A stretch of DNA of 64,000 nt from Mesostigma viride (GCA_009746045.1 RPFO01000076.1:3716420-3780419); one strand, 5' to 3'; shown: positions 43,375-54,197, numbered from the stretch's first letter. Numbers and translations: made by a program. Notes: generated by a model from the letters alone, not told the origin.

Positions 43375-45204
43375 TCCTATCCCAATTGTACCATCCTATG
43401 GTGCTACCCCGGACACCGAGGAATATCATGACTTATTTCATGTCCCCATGGCCCTGCCCGACTTGCAGTCCTACTGTCCTCTTGCGCCTGAGGGCAGGTC
43501 TATACCTCCGGTAGGGGGAGAGGGATCTGACCCAGAGATTAAAAAACTTTTGCGCGTCCCTCTGTGTCATGTGGCCAAACAGGTTTATAAACCTTTAGAA
43601 CCTGTGGGGGAGCCCCTATTATTCGGTAAGGCTGCGGCTGACGTTTTCAAGCCAAAAGCCGACACCGACGTCGCCATGCCTGACTCTGACCTTGAGCGGC
43701 TGATTAGTCGTTTCACGGTAACCGAGCCAGAGGCACAAGCCGCTGTAGCTGCTCACCCCCAACGGATGGGAGACTATCCTTGTCGGTTCGAGGGAGGTTT
43801 TCTGTACGTCCAGCTCCCGTCTGAAGCGTGGAAATTGTACGTTCCAGCCTTATGTCGCCCATCCCTTCTTTACGAGCTCCATGACGCTGCTCTGGGCGGT
43901 TACAAGGGCTCCCAGCGCCTACTAAGGAGATCCTCCGCCGGTCGTACTACTGGCCACATATGCGTCGCGACGCCAAGGAATACGTTCGTACGTGCCAGTC
44001 TTGTCAGATTATGAAGCCCCGTAATACCGGGTCCCAAGCGGAGCCCCAAGAGATCCCTGACCCATTGCGCCCGTGGGACAGCATTATGATGGACTTCGTA
44101 GGCCCATTTAAGAAGTCCCCTAAGGGCAATGCTCAGATCCTTCTTTTTGTGGATCGCATTACTAGGCGCTGCCACTTGGTGCCATGTCCCTTGACCCTCA
44201 CCTCCCGTGACTGTGCCCTATTATACCTGCAGAACGTTTTCAGATATCATGGTCTTAGCCGGCAGTTCATTGCTGATCGTGATAAGCTGTTCACTGCCTC
44301 TTTCTGGCAAGAGTTCTTCGCAGCCTTGGGCACCAAAGTAAACCTTGGCACCGCCTATTACAGTTCGTCCTCCCATCTGGTTGAGCGTCTTAACCGTGTG
44401 GTTGAGGAGGCCCTCAAGCATTACGTGAGTAGTGATGGTGGTGATTGGGAGGATTACTTACCCCTCATAGAGTTCTCCCTCAACAACTCTCCACATTCTG
44501 CTCATGGGATGACCCCCTTTCTGCTCGATACTGGACAGCACCCGTTGACTCCCACGGATTTGCTGACTAGTCCCCTTCTTACCCAGGACACACTCAAGCG
44601 CAGCACCATTCAAGGAGTGAATGAGCTGTTGAGTAAGATGGTTAAGTCCCATGAGAGCGCAGTGATCGGCTATCGTGCCGCTCGACAGAAGTACATGGCC
44701 CGCATCCGCGCCTCCCTTGACCGTCGCACTCCGCCTATTCAGGTAGGCGATCTTGTCCTGGTAGAAGGTCCCCAGCTCGGCCGTTTTGCTCACAAGGTCG
44801 AAGCTGATCTCAAGGTAAAACTGCGCCCTCACTTCCTTGGACCCTATAAGGTAGTGGAGCAGCGCGGTGATGTCACCTTTCGCGTAGCTGTCCCTGAAAC
44901 ATGGGGCACCTCCGGTGTTTTCCACCGCAATCAACTCAAGCTCTACCACCAGAGTTCGTTTCAGGGACGGGAGACCCCTCCGGCGCCCTTGGAACACAAT
45001 CCGGAGACGGGAGACGTGGAGGATGAAGTGGCTGCAATCATTGGCCACCGCGACGTCAAGAAGGGTCGCGGAAACCTCCGCCAATACCGCGTCAAATGGA
45101 TGTATTCCAGGACAGATGTAGAGAACAGTTGGTTCTCCGAGAAAGAGTTGGAAGGGTGTGCCCGTCTGTTGTCTGAATACAAGGCCTCTCTCAAAAACAA
45201 GTAA
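43375..45204 (+). pseudogene. Element B Pol: integrase with chromodomain
   Basis: Frame 43448-44014 continues the linker after element C (AMPDSDLERLISRF matches A) into the zinc finger. A frameshift near 43915 leads to the 414-residue frame 43960-45204. Zinc finger: the His-His-Cys-Cys set has His in LYELHDAAL, but the second position reads GGYKG where GGHKG is usual; Cys in VRTCQSCQ. Core: Asp in SIMMDFVGPF, Asp in FIADRDKLF, Glu in SHLVERLNRVV. Chromodomain-like end: VAAIIGHRDVKKG, YRVKWMY, WFSEKELEG, LLSEY. The integrase core is open and complete, unlike that of A. Confidence 0.88.
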
Positions 45205-45264
45205 GCTTACAGAAGTTCCTGGATTGTTGTGCGTTCGGTTGGTTGTCCCCTCCCATGTCAACAG

Positions 45265-47352
45265 ATGTCACCACGCGGCAAAGAACCGCAGAGGAACCCC
45301 AGCCCGCCACGCAATCCGGGCGGAAGCGTCCCCGTGAAAGTACCGATTGAGGAAGAATCGGGCTCTGAACCGGAGGAGCATTATGAGGAGGAGCATTATG
45401 AGGAGGAGCATTATGAGGAGGAGGATTATGAGGAGGAACAGTATGAAGAGGGCCAGTTCGAAGAAGAGTATGAGGAGAACCCTGAGTTCACGCATGCTGA
45501 GTCTTACCCGGTTGAGGCCGACCCGACCTCCCACGAGCAGGCGTACCAACCTGAGCAACCATGTCCAGATGGTCCAGGTGTTCTCCCTCTCCCGAGCATG
45601 GAGCCCTCCCCGTGGATACAAGCGCAGCCCGGCCCGTCACAGCCAGTCGGGTATGTGTTGGCGCCGCCATGGACTCCGCAGGCTTCACCGTATGGTGGTT
45701 ATGGAATGGTGCCCGCTGGTTATCCTGTCTACCACCCGTCACCAGATCCATCCGGTTATGCTATGCCTGCACTCGCGAGCCCAAGCGACTTGGCCGATCA
45801 TGATAACAAGCGGATCGACCGGTTGTGCTCTACTATGGAGCAAATGCTTAAGCTTATGACCCAATCGGCTGTAGCCCCTGGCGCCGCCAATCCCACGGCT
45901 GGCAACGGCTCCATCGCTGGCGTAGCAGTAAGCGCCTCACCCCTGCCTGTGGTCCCGGTACCAACAGTGGCCCCTGAGTCTGCTGTGGCCCCTGAGTCTG
46001 TTGTGGCCCCTGAGTCTGCTGTGGCCCCTGCGCAGTGCAAGAATCCCCCGTCAACCCCGATGCCGAAAGCTGAGCCTGCTTCTTCGGGAAATCCCGTGTC
46101 GGCCACCCCAGCCGCGTCTTCAGCATCGTCGATGCAGTCGCCCACCGCGACCTCCATCCGGAAGACTTCGGAGCTCCCTGGCGCTTCCATTGGCCCAAGT
46201 AGCGGTTTCGCTTCGCGTCCTGTGGGCCGTGGAGGTGGTAGGGGTATGGCTTTTCAGCGGCCTATGGCATCTTCCATGTTTGTGCCCCGCTCTGTTGCCC
46301 TCAACGCCGGGCGCACTAGGCGAGGGGGATTCGCCTCGGCAGCCCCACGGCCAGTGAAGGAGGCTCCCGATACTTCCTACACGGGGGGAGGTCCCGCGTC
46401 AACTCCAGCGACCGGCGCGGAATCTGTGCGACCACCAACAGGTTTGACATCCCCCACGACCTTGGCCCTAGCCATGGCAGGATTGTACAATCTGCCCGAG
46501 CCGCTTGGTCAGATTCATATACCCATGCTTCCCAGTGATGAGCATTTCGGTCCGCCGCCCCGAGTTGCCGCGCCCGCGGCCCCTGAGGATGCGACTCTGC
46601 CACAAGACGTCCCGCCGCCCCCTTGGGGCCTAGTGCCGTTTTATCGGCCGGCAGCAATGTCTATGCATCATGTGATAAGGGTCAGGTACCAGTTTCAGCG
46701 GGCTTGGACGGATCCCATCGTCCAGACGGGACAATTCGCCTATCCGGACGATGTGACAGTCGACGCTGTTCAAGGCGTGTACTTTTACCGCCAAGTGCCG
46801 GGTCTGGAGCACCCTGCACACCTGGAGATAATCACCCAGCTGGAGCCGCTGCGACCTGCCCCTGTCCGACCCTTGGTCACGAACGACGACCCAGACGTGC
46901 GCGTGACACCTGACCTCCCGCACCTGGAGGATTTCACTCGACTCCCTCGGATCATGTGGGTCTACACCGAGAACGGCAATCGACATCGCGTCAGAGACTT
47001 CAGATACATGCCACGTTCCGGAGAGCAATTGTTCGAGGTACTGTACCCACCTGAGATGGTGCGTGGTCTGACGATGAGTGACGTTAATACGATGCGCCTC
47101 GCAATCGTCCGTGCTGTGCGACCCTTCCTGCAAAGGTTTCAGTGTGGATTCATTGATTGGGCACGCTTGCACGTGGTGATTACCCGCCACCAGTATCTTT
47201 GGGCCTTTCTGGGCCTGCTGCCTGAGAACGTCTGGGAGGACGTCTATCTCCGCAGCGAGCGCCCTCCCCTGGGTGTCCGTGGAGACGTGCAACGTGACTA
47301 TACTCGCGCCGTGCTCAACGCCCGAGGAATGTTTCAAGGTGATCCGGAGTAG
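45265..47352 (+). CDS. Element B ORF3: env-position accessory protein, intact
   Basis: 695 residues from the ATG at 45265 (an in-frame upstream start at 45229 is possible). N-terminal part: acidic repeats of EEHYEEEHYEEEDYEEEQ type at about residues 36-68, then a Pro/Tyr-rich stretch, four copies of APES(A/V)V near 240-260, and a Gly/Arg patch (VGRGGGRGMAF). The C-terminal ~240 residues are the domain shared with A: MHHVIRVRYQFQRAW, QFAYPDDVTVD, VRDFRYMPRSGEQLFEVLYP, PFLQRFQCGFIDWARLHVVI, YLWAFLGLLPENVWEDVYL. No signal peptide or transmembrane segment. This is the best-preserved copy. An acidic, repetitive N-terminus with a folded C-terminus would suit a protein- or RNA-binding role, but none is established. 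Confidence 0.78.
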   Translation: MSPRGKEPQRNPSPPRNPGGSVPVKVPIEEESGSEPEEHYEEEHYEEEHYEEEDYEEEQYEEGQFEEEYEENPEFTHAESYPVEADPTSHEQAYQPEQPCPDGPGVLPLPSMEPSPWIQAQPGPSQPVGYVLAPPWTPQASPYGGYGMVPAGYPVYHPSPDPSGYAMPALASPSDLADHDNKRIDRLCSTMEQMLKLMTQSAVAPGAANPTAGNGSIAGVAVSASPLPVVPVPTVAPESAVAPESVVAPESAVAPAQCKNPPSTPMPKAEPASSGNPVSATPAASSASSMQSPTATSIRKTSELPGASIGPSSGFASRPVGRGGGRGMAFQRPMASSMFVPRSVALNAGRTRRGGFASAAPRPVKEAPDTSYTGGGPASTPATGAESVRPPTGLTSPTTLALAMAGLYNLPEPLGQIHIPMLPSDEHFGPPPRVAAPAAPEDATLPQDVPPPPWGLVPFYRPAAMSMHHVIRVRYQFQRAWTDPIVQTGQFAYPDDVTVDAVQGVYFYRQVPGLEHPAHLEIITQLEPLRPAPVRPLVTNDDPDVRVTPDLPHLEDFTRLPRIMWVYTENGNRHRVRDFRYMPRSGEQLFEVLYPPEMVRGLTMSDVNTMRLAIVRAVRPFLQRFQCGFIDWARLHVVITRHQYLWAFLGLLPENVWEDVYLRSERPPLGVRGDVQRDYTRAVLNARGMFQGDPE

Positions 47353-47752
47353 ATAGAAGGCCTTACGCCGCCCGGGATGACCCTGTACTCGTGTAGGGGT
47401 CCCGGTAGATAGCCAGCATGGAGGACTGGAAGGATGGAAACCATGGGAATGACTCTGTAGAGAGAATTGAGCAGCCAGCAGGCAAGGTAGCGTTCCCGCC
47501 CGCACCTTGGCCGAAGGAGGCCCGGCACCGTCTGTGTCGGGACAGTCCCCGCCGCCTCATGCGATCTCTAGTCAGGTGGGCCGGCCCCCGCCCCTGACGC
47601 CCAAGTTACACGAGACGCGTGGTTCTGGCGACTGCTTGATCCTACGGAGAACCTCTTGTGGTCGAAGTCTAGAAGCTCCAACATGCGATAGGAATTTGTT
47701 CGTCCCTTCGGCTCTTACGCCATAACTCCCGCCTTGTGACGAGGGGGAGGTG
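47353..47752 (+). other. Element B 3' untranslated region and polypurine tract
   Basis: 400 bp without a gene; the polypurine tract GAGGGGGAGG (47741-47750) lies two bases before the LTR. Confidence 0.7.
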
Positions 47753-48350
47753 TGTTGCATCCCAAGGCAACAATACTGTAGCATGATAAAGTGATCAACG
47801 TGTGACAGTCCGCCGCTGGAAGCGGACAAAACGGACAAGTATTTTTAGAGTTAGCTGGTGCCGATCGGAGGGGACCGGCCCGGTCACTGTCCGTTTGGTG
47901 TGGTAGAAGTATAGTCGTGGCACACTATTTTGTACACTTCTGAGCCGACCAAGAGTCGTCAGATATTTTGTGTGTGTGCCAAACGACCCTAAGTGTGTGA
48001 TCTATGTTTGTTCAGGGCCGGTTGGCCCGGTGTCTGTTCGTGTGGTCAAGAGACAAGTTGTAGCGCGTGGCGGCGACGCACGCCACGCGGTTGTCAAAGT
48101 ATATGGATGGGGAAGGTGGCCCAACCTTCCCACGCGTTCATGCTTCCTGAGCCTGCGTCATCCATTTAGTTCTTAATTCCCCCTCTTGTCCCGATTATAG
48201 TTGGCCCCGGACCCGTTTATTATTAATGAAATAAAGACGTTGGCACGCGAGATTTCCAAGTTGCAACCCATTGTCCAACGGGTTAAAGATTCTTTCCTGA
48301 TACCTTGATCAGGACCCGGCCCGGGTCTGATCACAGGTCCGGACGTAACA
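47753..48350 (+). repeat. Element B 3' LTR (598 bp)
   Basis: Uninterrupted LTR used as the empty-site reference for the 5' LTR. It has four additional bases near 48174 relative to the left copy. Confidence 0.92.
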
Positions 48351-50061
48351 GCTGCCTTGCCACTGACGACGTCGTCCACCCCTTCACTTTGAAGGAACTG
48401 GACGGCACCCTTGCTCGCCTGCGGTACGATGCGGCGGTCGGTGCTGACCACCTTTCTGCCGAGCTGCTGAAGACCCCTGATCCGGCGGTTAGGGATCTTC
48501 TGCTGGCGTTCTGCAACCGTGTCCTGCTTTGTGACGAGCCTCCGCCTGCTGAGTGGCAGACGGCCATCCGCGTCATGCTGTACAAGAAGGGCTCTGCTGC
48601 TGACCCCGGTAACTACCGGGGTGTCTGCCTCCAGAGCGCCGCGCTGAAGGTCTTCATGCGCATGATGCTGCACAGGCTCCGCGCCGCGCTGGACCCACAC
48701 CTGGGTGAGTCTCAGATGGGTTTCCGTCGTGGTCGTAGCACTGTCATGGCTGTGTTTGTCGCGCGCCGGTTGATGGAGGAGGTGCGTCGCCTTCCCCCTG
48801 ACAGTTTGCCGCTGGTCTTCATTTTTGTTGACTATATCAAGGCCTTTGACACGGTCCTCTGGGAGGCTCTTTGGGCCATCCTAGCTCTGGATCGAGTGCC
48901 ACCTGCGTTTATTGCTGCCATTCGCCGGCTGTATGAGGGCTCACAGGCAGTAGTGCGGACTGCGGAAGGCACCACCCCACCATTCCCCCTTCACCACGGG
49001 GTGTGGCAAGGTTGTGTCCTGTCCCCATACCTGTTCATTATTGTCGTGGATCACGTCATGTGCCGGGCACGTGCGCGCTTTACTGCTCTTAAGTTTCCGG
49101 ACTATGGGGTTCGAGCCAGGCTTGGACATCCTTAACGTGAAAGAGCACGGCGGGGTTAGACCGGGTTACCGCCTTGCCGACCTGATTTATGCGGATGACA
49201 CCACCCTCATCGAGAGCCCCGAGCACATTCAGACCTGGCTGGACTGTCTGGGCCTGGAGGCGCGGGCGGTGGGGTTGGAGATTAGTGTCAAAACCGAGGC
49301 GATGGTGATTGGGGCCTCCAATACACCACCGCTGCCGCGCCTACTCGACGGGACGGAGGTCCCGTTCCGCGACCGCTTCAAGCTGTTGGGGAGCTGGCTT
49401 CCTGACACTGCCGACGATGTGGACACCCGCATCGGCCTTGCCTGGGCCAAGCTCCGTTCGCTCAAACCCTACTGGCGCTCGAAGGGCCTGGGCGAGCACC
49501 GCAAGCGCATGCTCTTCAAGGTCCTCGTCCTCACGGTGCTCACGTATGGCGCCGAGGCGAGGACAATCCCACTCAAACTGGCAGCTCGGCTAGACGGCAC
49601 GGTTTACAGGATGCTCCGACAGGTCCTCAACGTAGGGTTTTCAGAGCGTCCGTCATCAGAGTCTTTGTATCATGGCATGCCCCGTATTTCGGACGAGATT
49701 AGGCAGCGTAGGTCGTAGGATAGCATTTGTAGGACACCTTGCCCGCACCAGCCAGGTCGACACCGCCCTTGGTCTGGCCGGCCCTCAGCGGCTTGGCCAG
49801 CCAGGGCGACACATTCTGACCTGGCCTGGCCCCGAGGGCATTCCCAAAAGGGTAGGGAAACCTGTCACGACCTACGTCCAGATGTTGCTGGACGACCTAG
49901 TAGTGGTCCCAGCCCAGTTTGAGCACCGCATCCACTCTCTCTCCCGTCTTTGGACTGCCATGCAGGACAAGACGCGGTGGAAGAGGATTGTCAAGGCGCA
50001 CACGCACGACCCTGTGGGCAAGCCCCCTCCCCCCAAGCGGAGGCGGCGTTTTGATGAGTAG
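48351..50061 (+). pseudogene. LINE D reverse transcriptase and C-terminal region
   Basis: Non-LTR reverse transcriptase core: a GADHLSAELLK segment, GNYRGVCLQSAALKV, the first catalytic Asp in FVDYIKAFD (about 48825-48851), GVWQGCVLSPYLF, then the catalytic YADD in LIYADDTTLIE (about 49183-49215). A thumb/connector region with FKLLGSWLPDTADDVDTRI follows, then a basic C-terminus (PPPPKRRRRF) ending at the TAG at 50059-50061. Frames change near 49120 and near 49710. The motif order is that of RTE/Jockey/CR1-like LINEs; I cannot fix the clade. No endonuclease domain is visible, because the upstream part is lost. Confidence 0.82.
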
Positions 50062-51495
50062 TGTAGTTAGGATTTTCTAGACAAGATAGCTTAGAGTTAG
50101 GATAGTTCGATTACGCAGCTTCCCCCACCCCATCCATCATGGAATATGTGCTACATGACCTCCCAACGGAGGCATGTTATAATTTAACCCTTAGTCCGCT
50201 GACCCATTTTTGGCACTTCCATACCCCTGAAAATGAAAAAAATCATAACTCACAGGCCACAACTCCAAATACCCCCAACCAAGATGCTAGGAGTATCTAC
50301 ACTTCAAGGGCTTTCAGAATATGCAATAATACCACGGCTTTATCAAAGAATTTGGATGATAGCTCTACTCAAAGTTGGCCAAAAGACGATCTTTTTTGCC
50401 CAAGGAAAAGTCTACCCCCCCCTAACTTTCCAGGTAGGGTAGGGAATCTCAATATCAACATTGGACAACTTAGTTGGATAGTCCAATGGTGGTTTCCTTG
50501 GGTCAGACCACCCGGATAACCCATTAGACCTATACAAGGTGCTCATATACGTGTGTGGGTTACGCGCGCGTAAACAGCCAACTATGACATGCAATACAAG
50601 AATGCATTATAACAAGCTATAAAAGATTGCCAAAGGTGCTGGAATACAAACATGTTGCCTACCTGCATTAACGAAATGATATGCTCCAAAGAAATGCCAT
50701 AAACTGGTCACTTTCAGGGCTAATACCGCTCTTTACAGCAGGCATGGAAGCTTGCTGAAAGGTGCACTAAAAATCTCGTCAAATATAATGCATGGGAGAC
50801 GTATTCCGCTGCAAAAGACACGCAAACACGTTGCCGTACCTGGCTCGTTCACGTCCTGACCGGATTCCAGTGGCCGGGACCCTCATATCTCACACATACC
50901 ATTGCTTTACAGGCATAGGTCGCCATAGCCGCATCATTCATGCATCCTTTATGATTACCAGTTGATGCTGCGTTCAAAGATTACCTATAAACGCGTCCGC
51001 ATTCCCATCAAACGCATCAGCGGACATCCCGTACCTAATCTGGATGCTTGGGCTGGCGCAGACTGCCCGGCCATGAGGATAAAATGAAAATGTGATAAGC
51101 GATTACTCATCTGGCACTGACGACCAAGAAGGCAGTATTTTTCCACCTGCATGTTCCCAATCCTACAAGTTTGGCCATGCCTGACCTACGAAAATCACGC
51201 ATCATCATTCTGAGCAACATTCTAAACCGTTTCTAGCCGCGAGACGCAAAATTTCCCTGATAACGGCACGTTGGCAGCCATATCTCGTCACGCGCGCGCG
51301 CGAGTGAAAATTTCCCGCCAAAGTCACGTGACCCCCTATGATTACAGCCCTATAATTACCAGGCTATGGCGGATATTACCCCCAAACCTATGCATCACCT
51401 TCGTCCCTAAGTGTTCCCGGACCCACCGGACGACTGTCCTCCGTCACAAGCGGCGCGGCGCTCTCGGCGCGGCGCGAAATTCGACCGTTAGTCAA

Positions 51496-51519
51496 ACCCC
51501 CCGACAGGTCGGGGGGTTA
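51496..51519. other. 11-bp perfect stem hairpin
   Basis: AACCCCCCGAC-AG-GTCGGGGGGTT, with a further TAGTC/GACTA match just outside. It is followed by GCGGACTAAG. It could be a transcription or rolling-circle element end, or a 3' processing structure; no element is defined around it. Confidence 0.6.
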
Positions 51520-51996
51520 GCGGACTAAGGGTTAATTTTAATTTTTTTAATCAGTGGGTGGGATGGACCCCCACACATCCCATTTACATGGCAAAATCAT
51601 AGTTTGGGTGCCCCAAGGCCAGCTTTGCATGTTATTCCATATTATGGTTTTGGGGGGTCTGGCATAGGACCCTCCCAGGCGAGGGCCACCTGATTTGTGT
51701 AAATGGTCTATAATGCATTATATATGTCTCCAACCCCATGTGCACCGTACCCGGCCCCCGGGGGGGAGTGCTTTTTATAGCACGCATGGGGCATGGATAT
51801 GTGACCAACCACATTACCCCAACTTTATTCAACACAAAAGCATGCTTGGTTCCAAGGGTGGGCCAGAAAGTGTTATATATGGGTTTATATATATATATAT
51901 ATATAGGCTAGATACTCTCATACTTACAAAGATACCCTAACTCAGTCCGTTCTGGTGGTTCCAGTCCGGACGGTTGAAGAGTTAAGCATGGAGGCC

Positions 51997-52845
51997 ATCG
52001 CAACTTAACGCGGTAATGACTCAATTTGTTGGTGTCAGGCCATTTTTGGCCGCGCAGGAGGCCATTTTTTGCGAAGACCGGACCCGCTACGTGATTTTAC
52101 GGGCGCCAAAATACGCAAGCCCCACTGGCGCGCAAATTTCCCCGCCTGCTGGCTTAGGTGAAAAGCGCGAATGCAACCTTACAAATTCAGATTTGCAGCC
52201 TGCGGGCTGCGGTACATAAGAATCCACGACCATGCAGGGTCTGTAATTGAGACATCTTGCCGGACATTACCACCATCATGCCGAATGCACCACAGAAGGG
52301 CAAAGACAAGGTCGTTGAGGCCACAGGCAGTCTCGCTGAAGGATGGCATGCGTTCCCTGACAAGGACGCATGCTTCACCGTCACCTGCCATGTTATTATT
52401 GTTTACATGCAGGCCATTGACAGTAAATGAAGCTTCCCTCACGACTGTTCCCATGTTTTGTCACCGACAGTCAAACGTGAAGCCGGCTGGCAATTAACCG
52501 ATTAAGTAACCCGCGAAAAAGAGAGCCGCAGTCAGAGGGTTAACACACATTTGTGCAGGTATAAAACGCAGGCACTGCGAGGCTGCCCACGGCGTGTTTT
52601 GCAGCCCGCCATTGTCCAAAATACCATCTGGCCTGGAAACTGGACTTAGGCCGGCTTTGACGCTGCAGCTGGATCGGGCTTGACGAGAGATGTCGAATGC
52701 CGTATAGAAGTCCGTCAGAGGAGGAGGTGGTGGGCTGCTACTGTACTGTAGCCTAATTCTACCGTTCAGTTGCGTTCCCGGCTTCCCGCTTTAAGTTGCG
52801 TATGCAAGTTTTAGGGGGCGATCGCAACTTAACGCGGTAATGACT
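51997..52845. repeat. Pair of 25-bp direct repeats
   Basis: ATCGCAACTTAACGCGGTAA plus TGACT occurs at 51997-52021 and 52821-52845, 824 bp apart. The intervening sequence has no recognisable gene. Confidence 0.7.
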
Positions 52846-53286
52846 GTATCAAAATCTATTTAGCCCATTGTGACTCACCTTGTGTGTGCAATTCGCAATG
52901 CAGATCGACACCATGCAGCTGATGCTCTGACGTTTCAGCGGCTCAACCCTGGAAAATATACGTAGATTCATGTTACGAAGTTCTTGGGTTGGTGGGGCAA
53001 TGGTATGAACCACGTGGTTCCGCGAGTGTCGTTGTTATGTCGTAACAACGCCTGATAGGGTCGAGGACACCGTCGCCGGAACAGCGTTGCCTAGAATGAC
53101 AGTAAGCCTTGCCTCACGGCCGAGCTCACGCTCTCGATCGCGGCGGATTCCGCGAGCTTTTTCCAAGCCAATGTACGCGCGCCAGCTCCCGCTCTTGCCG
53201 TCACCTAGCTGCGACAGTGGTAATCGGCGTGTGTGAAGTCATTGCGGCGCATCCTCATGATGTTATTTTCCATTTCATATAACCCC

Positions 53287-53551
53287 AGTGCAACGCAAAT
53301 GTATTGAATTGTATCCTGGCCACGCGTCGGCGCAGGTTGGCCCGCGGGCCGCTGAAGCCGTGCTTTTTGTCGCCCATGCCGGCCATCCCTCGCGGCCGCA
53401 GGAGCTTCTCGCGGCGGTGGCGAAGCGTCACCGATTTGTGAGTGGCGAAGTGTGCCCGGTATGCGAGGTGTTCTCGAGGACTCTGTTCTCGGCCATGTGT
53501 ATGTCAATGAAAAGTTACATGCGGGCCTCACTAGGTTAGTTAGGCCAGTGC
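53287..53551 (+). CDS. Possible exon of an unrecognised gene (uncertain)
   Basis: An open, GC-rich stretch with protein-like composition (RAAEAVLFVAHAGHP, ELLAAVAKRHRF, EVCPVCEVF). It sits between acceptor-like CCCAG (53286) or GCGCAG (53336) and the donor-like AG/GTTAGT at 53551. Its end phase does not match the exon at 54198 with the acceptor chosen there, so it may belong to another transcript or another splice choice is used. Confidence 0.35.
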
Positions 53552-53750
53552 AGCATCGGCGTGGCATCTATATCACAAAGTGTCATCTACCACGTGCTGC
53601 GGTGCATGGGCTGTGGCAAGTGACTAGCAGCGCAGCTAGACAGCAATGCCACCTGTTCTCTCAATAGGGCCATCTTTTCCCGACACAGAGGGCCATCTTT
53701 TCCCGACAGAGAGTCAATCCATGATGACTTGACAGATAGTCACTACAGTC

Positions 53751-54185
53751 CTCGCCCTCGCCCTCGCCCTCGCCCTCGCCCTCGCCCTCGCCCTCGCCCT
53801 CGCCCTCGCCCTCGCCCTCGCCCTCGCCCTCGCCCTCGCCCTCGCCCTCGCCCTCGCCCTCGCCCTCGCCCTCGCCCTCGCCCTCGCCCTCGCCCTCGCC
53901 CTCGCCCTCGCCCTCGCCCTCGCCCTCGCCCTCGCCCTCGCCCTCGCCCTCGCCCTCGCCCTCGCCCTTGCTCTCCCCATCGCCCTTGCCCTCGCCCTCG
54001 CCCTCGCCCTCGCCCTCGCCCTCGCCCTCGCCCTCGCCCTCGCCCTCGCCCTCGCCCTCGCCCTCGCCCTCGCCCTCGCCCTCGCCCTCGCCCTCGCCCT
54101 CGCCCTCGCCCTCGCCCTCGCCCTCGCCCTCGCCCTCGCCCTCGCCCTCGCCCTCGCCCTCGCCCTCGCCCTCGCCCTCGCCCTA
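53751..54185 (+). repeat. (CTCGCC)n hexanucleotide array, about 72 units
   Basis: 435 bp of near-perfect CTCGCC with one interruption near 53966-53990 (CTTGCTCTCCCCATCGCC). It lies directly upstream of the exon at 54198, probably in an intron or 5' region. The dipeptide frames it creates (RP, SP, AR, GR) are artefacts of the repeat. Confidence 0.95.
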
Positions 54186-54197
54186 TCCGCGCACCAG

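Larger units (their letters stand above)
14846..48350 (+). mobile_element. Element B: Ty3/gypsy chromovirus, host of nested insertions
   Basis: The LTRs are 14846-18122 and 47753-48350. Both start TGTTGCATCCCAAGGCAACA and end GTAACA, with target duplication GCTGC at 14841-14845 and 48351-48355. After removing its two inserts the left LTR is 594 bp; the right is 598 bp, and the only difference seen is a 4-bp indel. Primer-binding site TGGACTCGGAGG at 18124-18135, polypurine tract GAGGGGGAGG at 47741-47750. Gene order: small viroplasmin-type ORF, 165-residue ORF, gag, PR-RT-RNase H, integrase-chromodomain, ORF3. Element A splits gag and element C splits pol. Coding GC is higher than in A. Confidence 0.93.
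50062..53286. other. 3.2 kb without a recognisable gene
   Basis: Follows the LINE D stop. Contains an AT dinucleotide tract (51883-51904), GC-alternating CGCGCG (51292-51302), a strong hairpin near 51500 and a 25-bp direct repeat pair; these are listed separately. Open frames up to 126 residues (50139-50519) look like chance. Confidence 0.5.

Noticed and set aside
28839-47352. ORF3 as a retroviral envelope gene
   Set aside because: No signal peptide, transmembrane anchor, cleavage site or Cys-rich ectodomain is visible in either copy; only the position matches.
50139-50519. 126-residue ORF after LINE D
   Set aside because: Composition looks random, there are no motifs, and no splice or promoter context supports it.
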